The position numbers were made by a program, and so were the translations under genes. The notes beneath the pieces were generated by a model, which was given only the letters and a program-made list of their open reading frames with translations, searched no databases and was not told the origin of the DNA. Shown one piece after another: positions 18,848 to 27,448 of a DNA stretch of 64,000 bases (the first letter of the stretch is position 1; each line of letters starts with the position of its first letter). The DNA lies in NCBI GenBank assembly GCA_036384915.1, contig DASVLJ010000070.1, positions 100,059 to 164,058 on the forward strand, in the 5' to 3' direction. The DNA comes from PKWO01 sp036384915. GTDB taxonomy: Bacteria > Pseudomonadota > Gammaproteobacteria > Burkholderiales > Burkholderiaceae_D.

Positions 18848-19363
18848 TTAAGTGGACAATTCTTTGTTCGGCCCCGGATAACCGATGCCCGCCCATGTGG
18901 CTTCATCGGCATACCAGCCGCCCAAAATCAGGTCGTGCAGGGCATGGTAGCCGCTTTGCAGCAGTTGCAGGCGGTGCACGCGCCAACTTTGCAGGAAGGC
19001 ATTCACGTCTTCGCGTTTCGCCTGTGCCCAGTCGTCCGGCACGCCGGTCAGCAGGCGGCGCGTGATGCCAAGCGTTAACAGCGCGAACAAATCCTGCACC
19101 TCTTTTTGCGCCGCCAGCGGCAGCCCGGCGATGGCCTCGAGGGTGTGCCTGACGGCGCGTTCGCTTGCTTCGGACGTCGCCGGCATGGCGTTGCCTATCA
19201 TGGCCGGGCAAATCGCCGCCAGCGCGGCGCGGCCCTTTGTGTCCAGGGCGAAAGGCAGCAGGGGTTCGGGGCTCTTGAACGTGCGATAGATGCCGCCGGC
19301 CGCCACCAGCGTAAGTGTGCCGAACAAGCCGGCTTTGAGGAAAGAGCGGCGCGTTAGTGCCAT
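18848..19363 (-). CDS. Tat-exported small subunit associated with the GMC oxidoreductase
   Basis: 171-residue protein beginning MALTRRSFLKAGLFG, a twin-arginine signal, followed by a hydrophobic stretch. The mature part is helical and ends with a WAGIGYPGP motif typical of gluconate 2-dehydrogenase subunit 3-like and 'TAT leader periplasmic' proteins. In such pairs the folded GMC flavoprotein, which lacks a signal, is carried out by the small subunit. Twenty-eight bases separate its stop from the GMC start, so they form an operon with the small subunit first. Confidence 0.82.
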   Translation of the reverse strand: MALTRRSFLKAGLFGTLTLVAAGGIYRTFKSPEPLLPFALDTKGRAALAAICPAMIGNAMPATSEASERAVRHTLEAIAGLPLAAQKEVQDLFALLTLGITRRLLTGVPDDWAQAKREDVNAFLQSWRVHRLQLLQSGYHALHDLILGGWYADEATWAGIGYPGPNKELST

Positions 19364-19526
19364 GCTAAGCCTGCCATACAGGGGTCTCCATTGCGCTCAT
19401 GGCGCATGTTCTTTGTTTGAGTGTACCGCAAGCAGCCTTGGCATCTCTTGGGCAAACTAGAGGAACCCTACTAGATGTTTGTTGTGCATTGCAGCGCAAA
19501 CGGGTAAAAATAAGGATAATAAAACC

Positions 19527-20222
19527 ATGAATAAACAGGACATCGTCATCAGGCTGCGCCGCGATCTGCAAGCCGCCGCGGTGGAACGCCTGGTTGCATC
19601 CAAGGATCCCGAAGCCGCCGCGGCGCGCATCGCCTTGCGCCGCTTCCAGTCGGCGCGCATGGCGCAGACGCATGCCGATCTGCTGGCCGGCGAGCACACG
19701 CGCGACGCGGCGCGTTTCTTTCTGGACGATTTATACGGCACGCATGACTTCACCCAGCGCGACGCCGATATCGAGCGCATCATTCCCATGATGGAAAAAT
19801 TGCTGCCTGCTTCCGCGCTGCAAACGATAGCTGAAGCGATCGAGCTCGATGCCCTGTCCGAAATTCTCGACCGCGCCATGGCGACGCGGTTGGGTAGCCG
19901 TGTCACCGAATCGAGCTATATCGAAGCCTACCGCGAAGCCGGCACTCGGCGCGACCGCGAAAAGCAGATCAGCCACATCCGCTCGGTCGGCGATGCCTTA
20001 TGCGAATTGGTGCGGGTTCCGCTGATCGGCGGCACGCTGGCGATGATGCGCGGGCCGGCCAAGCTGGCGGGGCTTTCTGAACTGCATGACTTCCTCGACC
20101 GCGGCTTTCGTGCCTTCAAGCAAATGCGGCGGCCGAGGGATTTTGTCGATACCGTCGTGCGGCGCGAGACGGAGATCATGGAAAGGCTGTACGACGGAGT
20201 GAACGAGCCTTTCAGCATCTAG
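19527..20222 (+). CDS. FFLEELY-motif-like protein
   Basis: 231-residue soluble helical protein with RFFLDDLYGTHDFTQRD near residue 72, matching the FFLEELY motif that names an uncharacterised proteobacterial family. Function is unknown. AAGGA at 19512-19516 precedes the ATG at 19527. Its TAG stop is the CTAG at the left edge of the second MITE-like copy, so the element inserted exactly at the end of the gene without changing the protein. Confidence 0.75.
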   Translation: MNKQDIVIRLRRDLQAAAVERLVASKDPEAAAARIALRRFQSARMAQTHADLLAGEHTRDAARFFLDDLYGTHDFTQRDADIERIIPMMEKLLPASALQTIAEAIELDALSEILDRAMATRLGSRVTESSYIEAYREAGTRRDREKQISHIRSVGDALCELVRVPLIGGTLAMMRGPAKLAGLSELHDFLDRGFRAFKQMRRPRDFVDTVVRRETEIMERLYDGVNEPFSI

Positions 20223-20394
20223 TGTAGTGCTTCACTCTTCTTGGAACATGAAAGCACGTCTTTCGCGGCGACTCTGCGTTGCAAATCCTCGCAATAGTTC
20301 ACTATTGCTGCGGTTTGCGCGGGGCGGCCATCCTCCTTGATTCGCCACGAAATCCCTCGCTTTTATAAGTTCCAATCTACGTGAAACACTACAC
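20222..20394. mobile_element. 173-bp MITE-like palindromic element, copy 2
   Basis: Same family and same length as 17022-17194. Terminal repeats are GTGTAGTGCTTCAC and its near-complement GTGAAACACTACAC. CTAG is present at both edges (20219-20222 and 20394-20397), consistent with a CTAG target duplication. The left CTAG holds the stop codon of the upstream gene, and the right CTAG is shared with a different palindromic element. The region 20223-20645 contains no gene apart from these two elements. Confidence 0.88.
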
Positions 20395-20639
20395 TAGCCC
20401 AAATATTTCACCGGACCGGCCCGGAATTTGAACGCATGCAGCAACATGCCTAGGTTCGCAGCCTGCGGCAGGCGGATCTAATTTGAACCGCCGGCCTACG
20501 CGGGTGCCGACGCGAAATTTGCGGCCATTTTGTGCGCTCGCTTCGCGCCAATAGCTCGCTATTGGCTTGGCGCGATCACCCAAACTGACTCGCAACTTTC
20601 GCGTCGTCATCCCGCGCTCCGGTGAAATATTCGGGCTAG
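20394..20639. mobile_element. Second MITE-like family, about 240 bp, abutting copy 2
   Basis: Terminal inverted repeats at 20394-20415 and 20618-20639 match at 21 of 22 positions; both begin with CTAG and contain ATATTTCACCGG. The interior has a hairpin, CCAATAG (20548-20554) with CTATTGG (20559-20565), whose core (CAATAGCTC..CTATTG) resembles the centre of the neighbouring element although the ends are unrelated. No coding frame is evident. It ends six bases before the stop of the O-methyltransferase. Confidence 0.8.
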
Positions 20640-20645
20640 CTCTGG

Positions 20646-21326
20646 TCAGGAACGCACGACGGAAATCGAAAACCCGTCCCAGCCTTTTTCTCCAACCGTT
20701 TGCATCGCCGTGCTGTCTAGGCGCGGTTCCACGGACAGCATGTCCATGAAGCGGCGTACGCCGCGCACGTTGGCGTCGGTGCTGTCGGCATCGACCACGG
20801 CGCCGCCGCGTACCACATTGTCGCCGACGATGACGGTTCCGATGCGCGCCAGCTTGAGCGCCCATTCAAGATAAAGCGGATTGTTGGGTTTGTCGGCATC
20901 GATGAAGACCAAATCGAACGGACCTTCCAGTTGCGCCAGCACGTCGCCCGCAAGACCGACACGCTGTTCGATCATGGCCGCAACGCCTGCGTGAGCGAAG
21001 TTGCGTGAAGCGACGGCGGCATAGTCCGGATTCCGTTCTATCGTCACGATCTTTCCTCCCTCCGGCAGGGCACGCGCTATGCAAATCGTGCTGTAGCCGC
21101 CGAGAGTGCCGATCTCGAGCACGCGCCTGGCTTGCGTCATTCTGACCAGCAGCGCAAGGAATTTCCCCTGGACCGATGAAACCTCATGCACCGGCATGCC
21201 GGCAGCGCGGCTGCTTGCCAAGGCTGCCTGCAGCGCAACGTCGACCGGCGCAAGGCGCTCCGAAAAATAGTCGTCTACGGCGGCCCACTTGGTGGCATCG
21301 GCATCGGGGTAGTCGGGTTGTCGCAT
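20646..21326 (-). CDS. Class I SAM-dependent O-methyltransferase
   Basis: 226-residue cytosolic enzyme of the catechol/caffeoyl-CoA O-methyltransferase family. It has the SAM loop VLEIGTLGGYSTICIA, the acidic VTIERNPDYAAVA strand that holds the ribose, and the metal-site motif FDLVFIDADKPNN. The substrate is unknown but usually a catechol-like compound. The stop lies six bases from the CTAG edge of a palindromic element. It is followed by no obvious partner; the upstream minus-strand gene is the broken oligopeptidase, eight bases away. Confidence 0.9.
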   Translation of the reverse strand: MRQPDYPDADATKWAAVDDYFSERLAPVDVALQAALASSRAAGMPVHEVSSVQGKFLALLVRMTQARRVLEIGTLGGYSTICIARALPEGGKIVTIERNPDYAAVASRNFAHAGVAAMIEQRVGLAGDVLAQLEGPFDLVFIDADKPNNPLYLEWALKLARIGTVIVGDNVVRGGAVVDADSTDANVRGVRRFMDMLSVEPRLDSTAMQTVGEKGWDGFSISVVRS

Positions 21327-21333
21327 GCTTGCC

Positions 21334-23444
21334 TTATTCCTTCATTCCAAGCTGACTCAAGATGAACGCGTATTCTTCCGCCGCCTCATGCTGCCGCGTA
21401 AAGCGCCCCGACTTGCCGCCATGCCCGGCTTCCATATTGATCTTCAGGTAAAGCGGGTTGTGATCGGTCTTCATGCTGCGCAGCTTGGCCACCCATTTGG
21501 TCGGTTCGTAGTACTGCACCTGCGAATCGTACAGCCCGGTCGTCACCAGCATGGCCGGGTAAGCCTTGGCTGTAACGTTGTCGTAGGGCGAATAGGAGAG
21601 CATGTAGTTGTAGGCGTCCGCTTGCTTGGGTTGCCCCACTCGTCGAATTCGTTGGTGGTCAAGGGAATGCTTTCGTCGAGCATGGTGGTGACGACGTCGA
21701 CGAAGGGCACGTGCGCTACGATGCCGCGGTATTTGTCGCCCCCCATATTGGCCACGGCACCCATCAAGAGGCCGCCGGCGCTGCCGCCCATGGCGAACAC
21801 CTTGTCTTTCGCGGCATAGTGCCCGGCCACCAGATAATCCGTCACGTCGAGGAAGTCGGTGAAGGTGTTTTTCTTGTGCATCAGCTTGCCGTCGTCATAC
21901 CAGGCGCGGCCCATTTCCTGGCCGCCGCGGATATGGGCGATGGCGACGATAAAGCCGCGATCCATCAGCGACACAAAATTGGAGCGGAAGTTCGGATCGG
22001 TCGACATGCCGTAGGAGCCGTAGGCGTATTGGTATAGCGGCGCCGTGCCGTCGCGCCTGAAGCCCTTGCGGTAGACCAGCGAGACCGGCACCTTGACGCC
22101 GTCGCGCGCCGTGGCCCAGACCCGCTCGGTGACGTAGCGGGATGCGTCGTAGCCGGGCACAGGCTGCTCTTTCAACACCTTGCGCTCGCCGGTCTCCATA
22201 TCGACGGCCATGACGCGCGTCGGCGTGGTCAACGAGGTGTAGTTGTAGCGCAGTTCACGGGTGTTCTGCTCGGGATTGGCCTCGAAGGTTTCGGCATAGG
22301 CCGGCTCGTCCGAAGCAATGACGCGGCTGCCATGCAAATCCTTCCAGGGCAGCACGCGCAGCCGGCGCAGGCCCTCGGCGCGTTCGTTCAAGACCAGATA
22401 GTCCTTGAACGGGATGAAGCCTTCGATGAACACATTCTTGTCGTGCGCGATCAATTCCTGCCACTTGTTGCGATCGCCGATGTCGCGGTCCGCCACGGTC
22501 ATGATGCGGTAGTTGGGCGCGTTCCAGTCGGTATTGATGACCCAGCGCCCGGCGATGTGGTCCGCCGTGTAGAGCATCGCTTCCTTGCGTGGCGTCAGCC
22601 ATGTCGGCTTGGCATTCGGGTGTGCCGCGTCGATCACGAGCAAGCCGTTGGTCGTGGTACTGTGCTGGGCGATGATGACGTAGCGCTCGTCGCCGCTCTT
22701 CAGCAGGCTGAGGTAATAGCTATGATCGGGTTCCTCGTAGACCAGCTTGTCTTGCGCCGGGTCGGTGCCGATCACATGTTTCTTCACCCGCGTGGTCAAG
22801 AGCGTGGTCGGATCGTTTTCAATATAGAACAGGGTCTTGTTGTCGGCGGCCCAGGCGGCGAATGGCGCCAGCCCGGCAATCTCTTCCTTCAAGTCGCGGC
22901 CGGTGGCCAGATCGCGGATCTTCAGCGTGTATTGGCGACGGCCCACGGTATCGACCAGGTAGGCCATCAGCCTGGCGTTGGGGCTGACTTCATGGCGGCC
23001 GATGTCGAAAAACGCCTTTCCCTTGCCTTCGGCGTTGCCGTCGATGAGCACCTGCTCCTTGTCGCCGCCAAGCGGCTTGCGCGCGAAGATCGGATATTCG
23101 CCGCCGCTGGCAAAGCGCGTGTAATAGCGCCAGGCGCCTTTCTTGTAGGGGACGGTACTGTCGTCCTGCTTGATGCGACCGACGATTTCGCCATACAGCT
23201 TTTCGGTCAAGCCGTCGAGCTGCGCGGTTTCGCTCTTGTAGTAAGCGTTTTCCGCGTCGAGATAGTTTAGCATCTCGGGGTTCTTGCGCGTATCGTCGCG
23301 AATCCAGTAGTAGGGGTCGCTGCGCGCGCCATTGGGCGAGGGCACTTCGTAGGGATGCTGTGCCGCGACAGGTGGTTCAGCCGCGTTGGCGAGACCGGTT
23401 GCCGCGCCGAGGCCAAAGAGACACGCCAGTACGAGAGCTTTCAT
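21334..23444 (-). pseudogene. Prolyl oligopeptidase family S9 (oligopeptidase B-like), frameshifted
   Basis: Starts at 23444 after a strong AGGAGGG with a signal peptide (MKALVLACLFGLGAATG). The beta-propeller and the catalytic serine (MGGSAGGLLMG) are in one frame. After EFDEWGNP, at the C run read from 21628-21630, the frame is lost and that frame ends at 21543. The correct continuation (KQADAYNYMLSYSPYDN), with the catalytic Asp in GLYDSQVQYYEP and His in EAGHGGKSGR, is in the next frame to 21334. One missing base explains it, so either the gene is recently dead or the read has an error. Family members cut peptides after basic residues. Confidence 0.85.
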
Positions 23445-23543
23445 GGATATCCCTCCTGGATTGGAAAAGAAACGTGAGCACAAGGCGCTTTCTTGTGGAA
23501 AGCGCGGCAAAATCTCGCTCTCGATCGAGAGGGGGGCGAAGAA

Positions 23544-23933
23544 TCAGGCACCGATGCCGGAATTGCGCATCAAGGGCATTTCCGCAGCCTGGGCGGCACG
23601 TTCGCTGCGGCGTTGCGCGCGGGCTTCTTCGCTGAACAGGTGGATCATTTTTTTGTGGATCACTTCGCGTTCCAAGCCCTCGGCCTTGAGCAGGCGCAGT
23701 ACGCCTCTTTCCGGCACCATGACGTAGCGCCTGCGTTCAGTGCGCATATCGACCGTACGCCAGCCGTGCGCCGTCAGCCAGGCCCATTGTTCGTCGCTGA
23801 TCGGGTGCTTCAAGCGTATGCGCATGCGGTCGAGCACGATATTGCTGCCAACGGGCGGTTTTGGTCCGGCCGGGGGCAAGGCGCGCTCCTGGCGGATTTT
23901 CAGCAGGTTGCGGAAGGCGTTCTTGAGGGACAT
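23544..23933 (-). CDS. Conserved hypothetical protein
   Basis: 129-residue basic soluble protein. The central part (RIRLKHPISDEQWAWLTAHG, then WRTVDMRTERRRYVMVP) has a compact alpha/beta look, followed by a Arg/Glu-rich C-terminal helix. No known domain is recognised. The ATG at 23933 (MSLKNAFRNLL) is preferred to an in-frame start at 23963. It lies 100 bp upstream of the broken oligopeptidase on the same strand. Confidence 0.6.
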   Translation of the reverse strand: MSLKNAFRNLLKIRQERALPPAGPKPPVGSNIVLDRMRIRLKHPISDEQWAWLTAHGWRTVDMRTERRRYVMVPERGVLRLLKAEGLEREVIHKKMIHLFSEEARAQRRSERAAQAAEMPLMRNSGIGA

Positions 23934-24032
23934 GTTACTTGATGTATATGGAACTTGAAACAATGTTAATAGATTGACATATATCTGTCAGCAAGGCAAC
24001 CCGTCAATTGTCGGAGGGATTTGGCCCGTCAA

Positions 24033-25508
24033 TTATTTCTGCGATTCGCGCTCGTAGCAGGCTTTCTTGTCCTTGTACATGGCCTGGTCGGCACGCCGGA
24101 GCACGTCTTCCAGCCGCTCGCCGGGTGTGCTGGTAGCCGCGCCCATAGCCAGCGAAAGCGGTTGGCCGGCATAGAACTGGTTGTTCAATTCGATCAATTT
24201 CTGGATGTTTTCCAGCATTGCCAGCCCTCCGGCTTCTTCCGTGCCTGGCAGCAGGATGGCGAATTCGTCACCGCCGATGCGTGCGGCGTGGACATGCGTA
24301 TCGGTTGCGCTGGCCAGGACTTCGCCGGTCCGGCGCAGTAATTCGTCGCCCGCGGCATGCCCCAACTGGTCATTGGTGGATTTTAAATGGTTCAAGTCGA
24401 TGATCAGTATCGTGACCGGGAACGAGCCCTTGCGCTCCAGCCGGTTCAATTCATCGACGTAGAAGGCGCGGTTGTGCAGCTTGGTCAGCACGTCGTGCTT
24501 GCCCAGGTATTCGAGATAGGCTTCGGCCTTCTTGCGCGCCGTGATGTCGGTCAGCGCCACCTGCACCTGGCCCCACGACTTCTCATGGCCCGGCAGTACG
24601 GAAAACTGCAGATACACGTGCAGGGTATCGCCGTTGAGCGAATAGTTCACCACTTCGCGCTGCTGGAGCAGGTGGCCCTGCCATAGGTCGATCAATTGTT
24701 CGCGGAAATGGATGCGCATTTCATCGCGGAACAGATGGTGCAGATTGGCCAGCAGTGTCGCCTTGTCCTTCGCGCCGAACATCGCCAGCGTTTGCCGGTT
24801 CACGTCGATTACGCGGATCTCCGACATGCAGCGCTCGACGAAATCGGGATGCACGTCGGTGAAGGTACGGAAATCCGTAATGCCGCGCTCGCGCACCTCG
24901 TCCATCAGGCGCTTGATGGTGCTAAAGTCCTCGACCCAGAGCGATACCGGCGAATGCTCGAACAAACCGCGCGCGTACGCTTCGCTGGCAAGCTGCTTGC
25001 GCTTGGCGCTTTCCTGCTCGGTCACGTCTTCAATGGCGAGCAGCACGCGCTTCCAATCGCTTTCATGTCCTGGAAGGATCACGCCTTTCAGGCGGATATC
25101 CAGCCTGTGCCCGGCCAGGGTGTAGTTGATGCCCTGGCTGTGGAACTCGGTCCTGCCTTGCCAAAGCTGGCTCAGTTCCTCGACGTGCGACGTGAGCATG
25201 TCGTCGCGGAACACCTGGCCCAGATTGGCCACCAGATGTTCCAGGCTGTCGGCGCCGAATTGCGTCAAGGTTTTTTGATTGACTTCGATTACGCGGATTT
25301 GTTGCGAGCATTGCGCAACGAGCGCGGGCTGTGCCGTCAAATGCGTACGCAAGTCGGTCACGCCTTCGGCGCGCCATTGCTCGAACAACGTCTTGACGCC
25401 GCTGAAATCCTCAAGCCAGAGCGAGATTGGCGCGAGCATGAACATTTCGCCATGCGCGTCCGCGGCGGGGAAGTGGTGGGGATGGGACATGGTCTCGCAG
25501 GCAGACAT
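24033..25508 (-). CDS. Diguanylate cyclase with two tandem PAS-like sensor domains
   Basis: 491-residue soluble protein. Residues about 25-170 and 180-330 are two copies of the same unusual PAS unit: both contain SLWxEDFS, IRVIxVN, LPGHE and a C-terminal DIT-type edge. The GGDEF domain (about 335-488) has an intact active site, RIGGDEFAILL, so it should make c-di-GMP. No RxxD inhibitory site is visible just upstream, so product inhibition is probably absent. No membrane segment. An in-frame ATG at 25490 is an alternative start. Confidence 0.9.
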   Translation of the reverse strand: MSACETMSHPHHFPAADAHGEMFMLAPISLWLEDFSGVKTLFEQWRAEGVTDLRTHLTAQPALVAQCSQQIRVIEVNQKTLTQFGADSLEHLVANLGQVFRDDMLTSHVEELSQLWQGRTEFHSQGINYTLAGHRLDIRLKGVILPGHESDWKRVLLAIEDVTEQESAKRKQLASEAYARGLFEHSPVSLWVEDFSTIKRLMDEVRERGITDFRTFTDVHPDFVERCMSEIRVIDVNRQTLAMFGAKDKATLLANLHHLFRDEMRIHFREQLIDLWQGHLLQQREVVNYSLNGDTLHVYLQFSVLPGHEKSWGQVQVALTDITARKKAEAYLEYLGKHDVLTKLHNRAFYVDELNRLERKGSFPVTILIIDLNHLKSTNDQLGHAAGDELLRRTGEVLASATDTHVHAARIGGDEFAILLPGTEEAGGLAMLENIQKLIELNNQFYAGQPLSLAMGAATSTPGERLEDVLRRADQAMYKDKKACYERESQK

Positions 25509-25560
25509 CTTGTGGGAACGCGCCTATTTTGTCGCGAAACCAACTGTTTGGAAAGTACCC

Positions 25561-25866
25561 TTACTTTCGCCCTTCCCGCAAGCGCTGCAGCAGGGCTGCG
25601 CCGTCATCCTGGGCCTTACCGTCACGGCGCAGCAGTTGTACGTTGAGCACAAGATTTTCCAGCAACAGCTTCGCCGCCACAGCCATCAAGGACAAAATCT
25701 TGTCTTCGTCGGTAAAGTCGGTCATGCCGTCCGTCATGGCGCACAGCCGTTCGGCCACCAGCTCGCGTAGCGCCGCTTCCTCGAAAGGGAGGTCGGCAAA
25801 ATCGATCGGGTCCTCGAGCTCGACTTCTTCGATCAGGGTTTCGAGTTGCGCGGGCGTAATCGGCAT
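25561..25866 (-). CDS. Hypothetical acidic protein
   Basis: 101-residue acidic protein beginning MPITPAQLETLIEEVELEDP, mostly helical. AAGGAA lies just before the ATG at 25866. No domain recognised. It has the composition of a small protein-binding factor. It is on the same strand as the diguanylate cyclase, 53 bp upstream of it, and could be cotranscribed. Confidence 0.6.
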   Translation of the reverse strand: MPITPAQLETLIEEVELEDPIDFADLPFEEAALRELVAERLCAMTDGMTDFTDEDKILSLMAVAAKLLLENLVLNVQLLRRDGKAQDDGAALLQRLREGRK

Positions 25867-25932
25867 GGCATTCCTTCCATGTTGGAATGATCCCAGCATC
25901 GCATATCCGGCCCGGTTTGGCAAAAGCGCAGC

Positions 25933-26250
25933 TCAGAGCACGGACTTGAGCCAGGCCAGCAACTGGCTTTCCGCATAACCAGGCGGCACCGCCGGCAGGC
26001 TCATCGCATGCAGCGTAAAGCTGCCCAGTATCGAGGCAAGCAGCATGGACGCATGTTCCTCGGGCTTGGCGACACTGGCTTGCCCGAATAGCTTCGCAAT
26101 CAACGCATGATCGTCCGCCAGCCACTGCGCAACGCGCGTGCGCACGCTGGCCATGCCCATGGCTTCGGCGAGGATGGCGACCGTAAGTTTTCTGCTCGCC
26201 GCGCATGCGCTCAGGAGCGGGCGTCGAGTTGAAGTATTGCCGGTTGCCAT
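25933..26250 (-). CDS. C-terminal remnant resembling a TetR regulator
   Basis: 105 residues that look like the ligand-binding helices of a TetR-family regulator (RVAQWLADDHALIAKLFG, MLLASILGSFTLHAMSLP), with no DNA-binding helix-turn-helix. Only 55 bp separate it from the next gene's stop at 26306, so there is no room for the missing half. Either it is a degraded regulator or an unrelated short helical protein. Confidence in the TetR link is moderate. Confidence 0.45.
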   Translation of the reverse strand: MATGNTSTRRPLLSACAASRKLTVAILAEAMGMASVRTRVAQWLADDHALIAKLFGQASVAKPEEHASMLLASILGSFTLHAMSLPAVPPGYAESQLLAWLKSVL

Positions 26251-26305
26251 TGTTGCGGACTCTTAAGCCACGCTTCCGACGGAGCGTCCTTCCGCATCAC
26301 CGCCT

Positions 26306-27301
26306 TCACGGCTTGCTCTCGCCGCTCATCCACGCCGCGCGGATATCGCGGCCGCAATCGACCGATTCCACATAGGGCCGTCCATCCTCTTCAAGCGACA
26401 TGTGATGATTCTCACGCCCCACGATGCCGTAGTACTGCTTGTCGGCACTGATCCAGGGATAAAAACCGAACGCCCCCGGGCTGGAGAACGCGCCGTCGCC
26501 GACCTTCGGGTCGTCTTCAACCCAATGGCCGATCGAGTAATGCCAGGTCTCCGACAGCGGAATCGGTGTCTTGACGGCTTGGTCGGGGCAGGTGCGCGGA
26601 TTGGCGCAGACCTTGTGTGTACCCAGCAATTTGCCTATCTGCAGCCGACCGTCCAGGATGGCGGAGAGGAAGTGCGCGTAGTCGGCCACGCTGGAGGCGC
26701 CGCCGCCCGCGGGCTGGGGTTGGATGTAGCTGAAGTTCCAGCCGGCGCCGAGTTGCGGCAGGCCGCGCCGGATCTCGGCGGCCATGGCGTCGCGGTCCAT
26801 GTCGGCCATGCCCATCGTTGAGGCGTGCTTCTGCATGTGCCCGCCGTTATAGTCGAAGCGGCCGGTCGTCGCCGCGTCGGGTTTGCCGAGGCCGTTTAGC
26901 AGGCTGTTCAGGCAGGCGCCTTCAGTCTGGTTCGGACGGCAGAAGCGAAAGCGGGTATAGCCGCTCTCGAATGTCAAAAGCCTGATGTCGTCGTTGTTGA
27001 GTGCTCCGCCGCGCTTTTCGGCGACATAGGCTGCATAGACCAGCTTGGACGCGCTGGCGATGTGCATCTGCGTATCGCGCGCAGGAGCATTGGTGCCGAC
27101 CTGGCCTCCTGCCAGCGCGCCATGCGCGTCACCGATTTCCCAGTAGAACGGCTGCGCCGGCTTGCAGCTTGCGGCCGATTGCGCGGTCTGTTCTGCTGCT
27201 GCCGTGCGCTGCGCGATGGGGATATTGGCGGCTTGCGCCAATGCCGGCACGGTGGCGGCCAGCGACAGAAGAAGAGGCGAGAGTTTCAAAACTGAAGGCA
27301 T
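26306..27301 (-). CDS. Secreted serine hydrolase, beta-lactamase-like fold
   Basis: 331-residue protein with a signal peptide (MPSVLKLSPLLLSLAATVPALAQA, shortened as residues 1-24). The mature part has the serine-lysine tetrad ASASKLVYA typical of class C beta-lactamase and DD-peptidase-like hydrolases, plus several Cys pairs suggesting disulfides in the periplasm. Substrate unknown; esterase or carboxypeptidase activity is possible. No clear partner nearby. Confidence 0.75.
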   Translation of the reverse strand: MPSVLKLSPLLLSLAATVPALAQAANIPIAQRTAAAEQTAQSAASCKPAQPFYWEIGDAHGALAGGQVGTNAPARDTQMHIASASKLVYAAYVAEKRGGALNNDDIRLLTFESGYTRFRFCRPNQTEGACLNSLLNGLGKPDAATTGRFDYNGGHMQKHASTMGMADMDRDAMAAEIRRGLPQLGAGWNFSYIQPQPAGGGASSVADYAHFLSAILDGRLQIGKLLGTHKVCANPRTCPDQAVKTPIPLSETWHYSIGHWVEDDPKVGDGAFSSPGAFGFYPWISADKQYYGIVGRENHHMSLEEDGRPYVESVDCGRDIRAAWMSGESKP

Positions 27302-27448
27302 GACGGTCTCCGTACTATCGATGGAGCCAGCTTACCCATGAGGTATCGAGGCGGCAAGGGCGAACGCTATGCCAATTGTTTCAAACTGTTTGGAAGTGTT
27401 GCGCCCGCCTCGCACCGTTGCAATTGTCTTGAGTTACATTGCGTCGGC

